Of a DNA stretch of 64,000 nucleotides, positions 1-11,100 are shown in pieces; position 1 is the stretch's first letter, and each line of letters starts with the position of its first letter. The position numbers and the translations under genes were made by a program. This stretch comes from Hyalella azteca (lineage: Eukaryota > Arthropoda > Malacostraca > Amphipoda > Hyalellidae). Where the stretch lies: positions 186,001 through 250,000 of the forward strand of contig NW_025943855.1 in NCBI RefSeq assembly GCF_000764305.2, written 5' to 3'. A model generated the notes under the pieces. It was given only the letters and a program-made list of their open reading frames with translations, did not search any database and had not been told where the DNA came from.

Positions 1-599
1 GTCTATTTCAAGGCGTGCGGAACTTGTCGTAATCCACTGAACATTCACACTTATTGTCACTGCAAACCTATCTCCTACAGTTTTTAAGCTACAACAATGA
101 TAGGTATACCATTTGATTTGCAAATAAATTATCTAGAGATTGGTCAGACTTTTTTTCAATTTTGTGAAAGTTTTTAAAATATTTTGAAAAAAGGGGGGAT
201 CAAAAAATTTATGAAAAATGCTCGCCCACCCACAAAAATTTGAATTTTGGAAAAAGCTCTGACGAATCGATAGATATGGTCCTTACGCATCGAATGATAT
301 GCGTCTCGATGTAAATAGCTTGAAAATCATAGGAGGAGATTTCTAAGAATTTCATATTTCCTTTCATTTTTTTAATTAACATGAATAAATGATGTCTATT
401 TTTTGGTTCTCACATGTGTACCAAGTTTCAAAGTGATCCGTCTGTAAATAGCTGAGCATTTTGGCAAGACTCTTCCCATAAAAAACTATTGGTATAAATG
501 ATAATTTCACAGGCAATTTTTAAATATCACAGGCCTAAATATGCTGCTTTTCTTATTATTTACATTGAAGAAACTAGGTAAGGTCTATAAAAATGGTTT

Positions 600-1090
600 A
601 ATTGCCCACTAGCACAAGCCTTTTTACAACACCTCTCTTTAGCTTCACTTCTTGTCTGTTTGTTTGTCTGCTACAAATCTTGTAATCGAAATTTAATACA
701 ATTCTATTTATCCTATTGATCTGAAATTTTGCACACTTGTGTAAAGTTGGAGGCAATGCATGAATCAAATATCAAAATAAATGATTTTAAAAATGAATTT
801 TTTTTTTCAATATAAAAAATTGAAAAAATAATTTTGTCAGCTACAAATCTTATAACTGATTTTTGACACACTTTTACCTGTCTAACTGATCTAAAATTTT
901 GCACACTTGTGTGAAGACAGAGGCAATGCATGAATCAATTAACAGAATAAATAATTTTGGAAAAAAAATTTATATATTAAAAAAAATTAAAAAATTAAAT
1001 TTTTTAATATTTGAAAATTTAATGAGAAATTTATTGTACATCTGTAAGATTGGAGACACTAGATTCTTTGGAAGTGTTGTCTTCCAAAGA
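600..1090 (+). repeat. Dispersed repeat with internal ~170-bp tandem duplication
   Basis: The text from the 'gctacaaatctt' block through 'gcacacttgtg' and 'ggcaatgcatgaatca' occurs at about 669-790 and again at about 838-960. The whole stretch, including the downstream 'ggagacactagattc' segment, reappears in reverse orientation at about 46730-47020. Two widely separated inverted copies indicate a dispersed element. No coding capacity is seen. Confidence 0.7.
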
Positions 1091-1378
1091 CAAGTAAAAA
1101 GTAATTTTTAAACATATATTATTGTCTCATTCATTCAGGCATCTGAGGGTTATTCCCAATGTTCCAGATAGGCATAACTCACTGTGAGCTACTGTCAATA
1201 CCATTAATGATGCCACGGCACCTATGTTACCAACCTTCAATGGAAACTATCTATTTTGTAATCAAAACTGAGCCACTACTTTCTAGCGCAATCAGAAAAA
1301 GCCTCTAAGTTATTATTTGCAACTATATGTATGCACCGTGGCAAAGTAGAGACTTCCTTTATCCTTCCTTCCTTTAGT

Positions 1379-1545
1379 AGTAGAGATTCATCCTTTAGGA
1401 GTATTATTACTAAACAACTATGTAAGGTATCATGGAAACCCATGTTACTAAGTACAGTAGCAAAGTAAAGACATTTAGATTCATCCTTTAGGAGTATTAT
1501 TACTAGACAACTATATAAGGTTTCATGGATAGGTACCCACGTTAG
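1379..1545. repeat. Imperfect tandem duplication, ~100-bp period
   Basis: The phrase 'ttcatcctttaggagtatta' is followed by 'ttact.a.acaactat.taaggt.tcatgg' at about 1387 and again at about 1481. The two copies differ by scattered substitutions. It is non-coding. Confidence 0.6.
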
Positions 1546-1918
1546 CATATTAATATTAAATGATATTTCAAAGTAGATCAGGAAATTGAAAGTCAACTGG
1601 TCTCTAAAAAATCTTTTGTTTGACACTATCTGGCAATCAAACACTAAAAATTTTAATTCATGTCCTTTTTTGTCTAGAATATTGGTCAATGGGGTTTTAA
1701 ATACTCGTATGTTGGCAAGATCATTTGTTGTGGATTTGCTGGCAAGATCATATTAGCCATAGGTACTTTGATAAATCTCCTATTTCTCCTTATAATCATG
1801 AATGTGTACCTATCTACAGATTAGAATACTGATTACAGTTTTTAATTGTTCTAACATTTGAACTGCAGATTCCAGATAGCAAGAGCATTTAAATAAAAAA
1901 AGAGAGCAGAGCAACACA

Positions 1919-2183
1919 ATGCGATGTTGCATTCATAGAAACTTGGTTCCATCTCATGCTCATCATGCCATGCTCCGCTTGGCTGCCAGCGCACCAGTAC
2001 TGTACTGGGGTGTACGTGTGTCAGTGCTGTTGCTCTGCACAGTTCTCAATGACTCGGCTGTGCTTGCCGGACACTCTAGGCCCTGCAATAGGACCAGGGT
2101 TGTCCTGAGTGGCACGTATGGCACATTTGGAGATGGACCTGGGGACTATCCTCAAGCATCTCATTGTCAGTGGCTCATCAAAG
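1919..2183 (+). CDS. Megf8: MEGF8 exon 1: signal peptide and start of CUB1
   Basis: Starts at the ATG at 1919; a second in-frame ATG 17 codons later (MLRLAAS...) also leads into a hydrophobic signal segment (VSVLLLCTVL), so translation could begin at either. After the signal come C-N-R-T and the CUB opening SGTYGTFGDGPGDYP. The exon ends AAAG|GTAATA in phase 1. I saw no in-frame stop immediately upstream, so an additional 5' exon cannot be excluded. Confidence 0.85.
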
Positions 2184-5100
2184 GTAATATTTATTTCTAA
2201 GCATTTTTGTATATGTTCATTTTGAACAATTTTATGTTGAAAATTCAATCTAACAGTCACAAAGACCCATTGTAATATTAAATTTTTTAATTATTCATAA
2301 ATAAGGATAATTGTCTTTTTTGTCAGTTTTCATACCTCTGCGACATAAATTTGATTGTTTTGTAATAAAATATTACTGCACAGATTTAGTGTAATGATGC
2401 AACATGAATTTACCAAAAATCTTGTGGCCTAACTAATCCATTTCATTTGAGTAAATAAGTTTTATATGAAGCTATAACATGTTTACTGCTGTCAAACAAG
2501 TGCTACTGCAGTAACCTGGTATTATAAAACATTCCTTTTATTTCATAATGAAATTAGTCCATCATGATGATGAGCATTGTAGACATTTAAAAATTAGTGT
2601 TATTCTTCCCATCAAATACATCTAGGTTTGCTTATTAGATTATAAATAAAGTTATTTCTCTTTTGAGCCTTTAGACACTGGATGTACATATAACATCTAT
2701 TTGGAGTCACCAATAATCACAGTCTCAGTTATTCAATTCTGTTCCTACAGCTGAAACTTCCAACCAATTCATCACTGTGAACTTCTCGTCTCTGGCCACG
2801 GAGTGTTCCTACGATCACATCTACGTGTATGATGGAGACACATTTGACAGCCCTCTGTTGGGGGTATTTTCTGGGCGCAACATCCCTGAACCCATCACCG
2901 GGCAGTCTGGCAAAATGCTTGTCATGCTTTACTCTGATACTAATTATGCCTTGGAGGGCTTCGAAGCAGAATACTTTGTTACAGGTAAACTTAACCCTCT
3001 AGTTTGAAATTTTCCCTACTACTTGCTTGTATTGTTTCTGCATCAGAGGTTAATTAAAACCCAACCAATTAGTCATTTTGACATGCTTCCTTATGCTAGA
3101 CAAAAACAAATAATGCTCCTCTACAAAACATCTAGAATCTAGATAATCATTTATATGAAACTACGAAAAACAACAAGTAAAAAAACAATGGCAAAATTTT
3201 AATACTTATTTTTATTTGTGTCAAGATGTTGAGAGGCTCATTTGCTGATTGTTTAAATTGTAATGAATATAAAGGAGATGCAATTTTTTTAGTTACCCTA
3301 CCATGGTTTGATTTGGCACCTCTTTCCATGTGCTATTTTAGTATAACCTTATTAATTTTTAATATTTACCATACAATTTCTAAATAATGGGTTTTTCCCT
3401 TGAAATAAAAATTCACACCTCTTGGTATCATTGATCTATATTATGTTTTATTGTATAAAATTGTTGATTGTTTGATATGTAAGCATATATATTCCTTACC
3501 TAAGAATGTGGCTGGACCAAAAAACAATTGATTTAATTAATGATGACAAATAACTTTAAATTCAACTTGCTAACATTTGGCCGTAGTCAAAGCACATTTA
3601 ATTTGATAACTTCTTTTCTCTGTTGAAAACCATGTCAGAACCCAAAATTATTCAAAACTCAATGCAAATTTGTTTCAGTGTTTGAATTAACATTCTAATA
3701 TGCTATCCACATTCCAGACTGTCCTCTGAATTGTTCATCACATGGCACCTGCCAGAATCACAAGTGTGAGTGCGAGAAGCTGTATTATGGCTCTGGGTGT
3801 GAGCTGTCACGCTGCCCCCATGACTGCAACGCAGACTTAGGCCAGGGCGTGTGTTTTGAGCCCCATCAGCTGCCCAGCCATCTGTCTTCTGAGGCTTTCT
3901 GCGTGTGTGAAACTGGGTATTATGGTGAAAGTTGTTCTTTGGGATATAAATTTGGCAGCCAAGATCAGCCTTCACTTCTTGCTGGATCTAAAGATCCACC
4001 TAAACCCTATGTTGACAAGGTGGGGGATAAGTGGCATTGGCTGTGGAGTGAAAATAGAGCCCAAGGCCATCCCTCATTCTCACCCCGTACCAGTTACGGC
4101 ACTGCCTACATACCCGAGCTAGAAAGAGTGTATATATTTGGAGGATATGATCTCAACTCGGTGCTAGGTGATCTCATCGTCTATGACATCACTAATGGAA
4201 CTTGGTTATTGGTTGGGAATGAAGCTAGTCAAAAATCAGCTCAAACACGACAGAATTTACGCCGGTTAGCCCAGCTTCTTCATTTCAACACAGTCTTCTT
4301 GAATGACAATAAAGTGGTTGACACCCCAACCGCTGAGAGTGTGGAGACCACTGTTGTAGATAACCACCCATCAACACTGCCTCTGAGCTCCTATCAGTTC
4401 TCTTCACGTCGAAAAGCCCTGGAAAAATCACACCAGTTTATGTTACAGGTTCCTGAAGGTACTAAAGCATTCTTGAAGGTGCCTGCTACGGAATTCGAGG
4501 ATTCTGTCCTGCTACGGAATTTGACAGTAAATAATAGGGGTGTTGATGAAAATCCTTTCCTTGAAGATGACCGTGAGCTTTTTGATTCTCGTGATAATTT
4601 ACTGGACTTTCATGAAGATGCTCCAGGAGGAAGTCAATCCACCACCGAGGCCGGTAGAGAAAACAAGCACAGCGATGTTGACAGTAAAAATATTCCTGCT
4701 CCTAAGGCCTCAATTAATGAATTCAGGAAGGAAAAGCACAATTCCGGCTCCAATCGTAATGAATTCAATTCTAATAAAGAAAAACGGGCCACTTTTACAA
4801 CTAAAAGGCATTTTCATAATGGCGATCTCGACTACATTGATAACTTTTCTCCACCAAATTTAAAGTATGAAGAGTTGAAGCGCACGAGACGAGATAGAGA
4901 TAAGTTTTTCATTGAGAGTCAATTTAGTTCTCGTATTGGTCGCCGTCGTTTTAGAAATCCGCGTCACTCACCTTTCATAATTTCGGATAGAGATAAGATG
5001 TTTGCTACCAAAGAACAGCATTATGGTGATGTAAGTTCCACCAGACTATTGAGCTCTAAACCTTCAAATGAACGCATATGGCAAGGTGATCAAAAAGTTA

Positions 5101-8100
5101 AAAAACACACTCGGCGCATGGTTCCGCCTGGATCGGAACTCAATCAATCAGAGCAGTCTGGCCAAACCTCAGACCTAGAGGAAGACAAGGTACCTGCAGC
5201 AAGGTATGGTCATGCCATGACTGCATACAAAACCAACTTCGTGATGTATGGCGGGAAACTGGGCAATGGAGATACAGTGCCTGAGTTTTGGCTGTACAAC
5301 ACAACGAGCAACAAATGGTCTCTGCTCACCAACGGTTCTTCGCCCAATACTGGGTCTCACCCTCCAGGATTGATGTTTTCTACCATGACATTTGTCCCTC
5401 CACACTGGATGTATGTATTTGGAGGCAACCTTCCTCACGGTGCTTTCTCCAACGCCATGTACCGTATCAACATGATGGAAGACAAGAAACAATGGCAAAA
5501 AGTAATATATCGAGGTGGGAATGAGTTAGATGCCCGACTTGTAGGGCACACTACTATATATCACAAGCCCTCGCATGCGCTGTTCATTTATGGTGGCATA
5601 CGTGTAGACATTGCCAGGTTTTCCAAGCTCTCTGATCGTCTATTGAAGTTTGATCTTAGCAAGAACTTCTGGTCTGAGCTTCGACCTTCCCACGATATGA
5701 ACTTCAGGAACTCTAATGCTACAAGTCACACGCCTCTAGAGCGAGCCTTCCACTCGGCAGTTGTGGCAGGCAAGTGGAAATATTTTTCACTGTAGAGGCG
5801 CTCAAAAGCTGCATTTAACTCCTTTTGCATCTTTAATTATAAGTTTATCCCTTTAGGATTTGCTGCTGAGATCGATGGCTGGCATTTGAAATATAAATTA
5901 TTATAATGCATAGCCACAAAACTTATCGTGCCTTGTTATTGATTCAGTTATTAACTTAGTATCAACTGATCTATACTGGTTTTTGTTGTTGAAATCGTTA
6001 TGCATTGAAAACTTTTAGTTGGATAAAACGATCTCATTTCAACTTCTTATTTCGATCTTATTTATCCGTTCTTTGTCTACAAGTAAAAATATAATATAAA
6101 GCTAATTTCACAACTGCAGTTGTATGTGAGTTTGAATGAGCCTTCCTTCACTTAATTAAAAACACTATTACAATGACCACCTATTAAAGACATTTCAATA
6201 TACGAGAAAGAGATTGTATTTATATCTAGCAACCCTGGACAAATTTCACAGTATTTTGCACGTCACGGCAACCATTGTTAATTCTCGATTTAATTATTGT
6301 GCTTCATTTTCTCCTTGCATATATCTAATGACTTATTTGCAATGGGCCAGGAGACTACATGATTGTGTACGGTGGCTACTTGCATAAGCACAAGGAAGAG
6401 GAGACCTGCTATGACAACGGCGTGTACATGTACAACCTCGCCTGTCACTCCTGGCTGCCGCAGTCCTTCACGCCACTCGCTCTTTCTGGTATGTAATAGC
6501 AATTGCCGGCCTAGTTCAAATTTTGGGCCTAGTTCAATAATATACGTTATTATTCTTATATGTTCTTGTGCGCAGGGCTGTCAGGGTGAGAACAATTCAT
6601 GTTATCATTCTCAGGCATATAATAAAAACTCTTGTTCTTGTGCATTTGCATATAAGAACAATTCCCGTTTTCCTCCATATACATATAAGAAGAATTCCTA
6701 TTCTCCTGCATAGGCTTATGAGAACAATTTATATTCTCCTGCATAGGCCTATAAGAACAATTCCTGACCTCGGAATCAGGCCTTTAAGAGCAATTTTTAT
6801 TCTATGGCATTGGCTTATGAGAACACTTTGTCTTCTCGTACAAACCTATATGAACAATCCATGTTCTCCCGCCTAGGCCTATAAGAACTATTGCCATCCA
6901 CATGCTCAGGCCTGCCAGGGGGGCTGCAGGGGGTGTACGGACACGGCGCGTTCCTGCTGCACGGCCGCACCCTGGTCGTGGTGGGAGGCTTCCACGGCAC
7001 CGTCACCAACGCCGTGCTGGCTTATGTCCTGCCCTCACACCTGCGCCCTCCTCCTGCCACCACCTGCACCGACTACACCTCACAGGTTATATGACTAGTG
7101 ACTAGGCGTGATGGAGCGACTACACCTCACAGGTTATATGACTAGTGACTAGGCGTGATGTAGCGACTAGTCATGTGTGGTGTAGCGACTACACCTCACA
7201 GGTTATATGACTAGTCACTACTGCGTGATACAGCGACTACACCACTGGCACTCTCTCAGTTGGTTATATTCTATGTATTCGTCACATCTTTGATTCAGGA
7301 GGTACAATAAGAGACAATAATGCTCACATCTGGCACACACTTACACATCTGCCTTGGCCAAATCTGCTATAATGTATACTGTAGTATAGATAATTGTTAA
7401 GTATAATTTCATCTCACAGTTGGTTGTGGTTGCATTCAATTAAACTTTATTTGTTGATTTATCAATGTGAGCATCAGCCTGCAAAGCTTATTGTTGAATA
7501 TATGTAGAATATCATGTTGAAGGCTCACGCTGAGCTTCAATGGGTCTGCCCCATCATCTTTATGCTTTTGTACAGGCTGTGTATTTCACACAGTCTATAC
7601 AGACTGTGCATTCATTATCTCTTGGTTATAAAAGGTGTTTGCACTCATAATCTCTCTTCTGCACAGGCTGTGTGTATCAGCGGGGTGAGTGGTGAAGACT
7701 CCAGTATTGACGACGATGGTGCCAGCGTCGACGTGGTGGTGAACAAAAGTTGCGTGTGGTGCGGCGAAAATAACCAGTGCTACCCTCGATCTAACAACGC
7801 CTCGTGCACGAGCAACATGCAAGCTGCTTCTTGCCCAGGGATTTGTACGTTACTTTCTACGTGCACTGCATGCACGTTGTCATCGTGCACGTGGTGTCCG
7901 TACACTCGATCGTGCCACGATTATGAGGCAAATCTGTGTCAAGGGATCGACGATCCAGGAGTGACCGCAGTCATCGGCAGCGTCGCAGGCGTCACTGAGA
8001 GCAATAAATGTGGCGGCGCTGCTAGTCTTGGACTCACGTATGCTCTTTACCGCCGACCTGTTGACTTCTCACGCCCTGATGTTGTGTTCATCAATAATGA

Positions 8101-11100
8101 CAGCTCGCTTGTGCTGGAGACGCGCGAGGAGTTCCGTGGCGCTCGTAACGAGTTGGGTAACAGCGTAGGGGTTCTTGTTGCACGCTTACATGGGTTTATA
8201 CTACCGGAAAATCCTAACCTTACTCTCAGGCTCAATGCCGATGTACAGAACGCGACATTGTGGATTGAAGGTGAAGAAAAACAAAACGTAGACGTCGATT
8301 TCCCGAATGCCCCTGGACCTGCATACGAAATAAAGATAGAGGGTCGATCAACTGGATCATTGAAGCTTGAATGGCGCGGAGGTGCGTCGGGTAGTAACGC
8401 AGCTGAGGACGTCCAGAAAAAAGACCTGCGTGTTTATAGGTCTGGTAAAGATTGCTCGGGTCGCCGTACATGTCTTGCATGTGTCATGGACGCCGCGTGC
8501 GGGTGGTGTCCCGCGGGCGGAGGTAAATGCATCTCTAACTCCTCACCATGCTTGGGGATGAAAGACTCAGAATCAGAAGATATAAACAACAATTTTTTCC
8601 TGGTGCTGGCAGCGAGCGAGTGCCCGTTGTGCCAGCAGCACATCTACTGCAGTGACTGCGCTGGAGACAGCGACTGCGAGTGGCTGCCGGACGCCGCGCA
8701 CTGCACCCGGCGTGGCAGGTTCCCTCACAGCGCCGTCACCAACACCTCCCAGTGCCCACTGGAGTGCCACCTCAGGCAGACATGCACGCTCTGCCTTGGC
8801 ACTACTGGCCGATGTGCGTGGTGCCAACACACGCAGGTCAGTGCAGTTCCAGAAATATTGTGTTAAACGTGGTTATTTGCTGGTCCGACTGGTCGTTTTG
8901 TCATAGTCATGAAGTATCCAATGTTCGGCAAGATAATGACGAATTGTCTAGTGTGTGCCCTCAAAATCATTCTAAATTCATTCTCTGTGGCTTAAATGTG
9001 GTAATTCTCGCTATGATATCAATGATATATTTGTACGTTGAACACCTCACTACTGTTTGATTCAATTTTACTGCATTCTAGATACAAATAAACCTCTACA
9101 CAAAAGCTACATTGACCTGGTCCAACAATAATTGAACTACACTGAGGCGTGTTTGAACAATCAATACACTGACGTGTGCCAACAATTGTAAGAAATGACC
9201 ACTTTTGAACGCATAGCTGCATCACTTTCTGCCATGTGACGAGGGAGCGCACCTCCAACGACTACAGACTTCTAATACTAGTATTCTATTATCTTATTAT
9301 TTTATAAGAATGTGGTTCTAGCAGGATTTATTTAATTTTTTATTTCTTCTATGTTAATTATGGATTTTTTCTAAGGCTCACTCGCCATAAGCTTACGTTG
9401 GAGGATAACCTCCTTTTAAGACGTGTAAGGTGGATGTAAATTAACTGGGGGTTTGCTTAGGGTCCAGTATAAGAAGAGGGAGATTAGGGTTTCGTCCTCT
9501 AACTTTTTTCCTAAGCATTTGAACCTCCTACTCTCCTGCCTGTCTTTTCTAGTGAGCCTTCCTTCTACTTTACTCTCCTATTTTTTTAGGGTGTCATTCC
9601 TTGTATTATAGCCTAGCAGTTATGACCTCGGTTACACACTAACTCCGAGTAGATTTAGGCGTGTGCCATTATACTTAAATGCATTACTTCTGATATAAAC
9701 TGCCTTGATTATTGCATTTATCGAGCTCTGTGGATACCAGCTCTGCATATTCCATAACTTTCATTTCTTTCTTATACAATATAAACTTCACCGAACATGT
9801 GACGCCTGCTGTATGTCCCAAAACTTACCTGCTTCTTTCTCATCCGGCAATAACTTCTGATGAACATACCTAATGCTGATGTCCGGTCGTCTGTAATTCT
9901 CGAGCCTGGACTTGATTAATTACATTCGGATGAAGAACAATTTATTCTGTCATCGGTGCCTGGTAACCAAACTCAACTCTCAGCCATGGGAACTCTACCT
10001 CTGTAATCTTCACTGAAGTCTGAACTAAGGACAATCTACATTATTGAATAACCAAGTTGTCATAATCCGCAAAGAAGCCTGAACCTTGACCTATCTTGAG
10101 CATTCCTTACAGAGAGTCATGAAGCGAACCCGAAAATCAAATATAATACAATTTACCTTCTCTGATTATTGATCTTTACTTTAACTATTACCTATGTAGC
10201 GAATTGGAAAAGTCATTACACAATAACTACTCTGCGAATTGGAAAAGTCCTTGCACAATTTGTGTGTAATTATGTAAGGGACAATTACTTTGAGTTTAAT
10301 TTAATTTAATTTTTTAATTTTGAAAGAGTAATTTTTACATGTTTATTTACTACGATGTTAATGTTCCACAGAGCTGCTTCCTGTTCTCGGTGTACACGTC
10401 AGTGTATCAGTACGGGGCGTGCAGAGCGTGGCTGGACGAGGACCACACTAACGTGTCGGTGCTGCCCTCCACAGAACCCCCTACCTCACTTAGCCAACTC
10501 CAGCGCACTGATGGCGACAGCCCAGTTACTCTTCACCGGTAAAATGGTCATCTTTGTATTGAATTTTTGTTATTGGGCCTTAGTCTTCGGCTCAAATTCA
10601 TTGATGGCTCATGATTTAGCTTCAAAAAGTACAAAATTTTGTATAATATATTTTCTTTCCATGTGAGTTTCATATGGAATAAAGTACAAAAATTAGTGAG
10701 ATGCATCACTGATATAATATCATTTGTTTACAGGGACGGCAACGACTGCATGAAGTGCGGCGCGGCACACACGTGTCAAGAGTGCCTGCAGACGCTCGAC
10801 TGCGGCTGGTGCTATAACAAACTCAACCCCACGCTAGGCGTCTGTGTCAGAGGAGATTTCAATGCTCCTATTAACGGTAATTCTTTTAGTTTCTAGTGTG
10901 TTTAAGCTGAAGTTAATTTGAATTTATGCCTGCGGTTGGCGGTGGATAGTTTTGTTTCTCATTTGTTGGAGTTTTAACAAGCTAACGCTTGGCGTCTGCG
11001 TCAGAGGAGATTTCAATGCTCCAATTGACGGTAATATTTTTTACTTTTAGTGGCTGTCAGAGCCGAGATCAATGTGAGCTCTTGCTTGCTGGTTGCTCCG

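Larger units (their letters stand above)
1..1918. other. Upstream non-coding DNA with repeats
   Basis: No gene is recognised here. The stretch holds a diverged relative of the TTAA-flanked element at 39446-39752 (about 280-480), a dispersed repeat containing a tandem duplication (about 600-1090), and a second imperfect duplication near 1380-1545. A pyrimidine-containing stretch ending in CTGCAG at about 1868 could be the acceptor of a 5' UTR intron just before the MEGF8 start. I see no clear core promoter. Confidence 0.5.

Noticed and set aside
6363..6876. Several overlapping open frames across MEGF8 exon 4 and intron 4
   Set aside because: They are shadows of exon 4 and of the 33-bp repeat.
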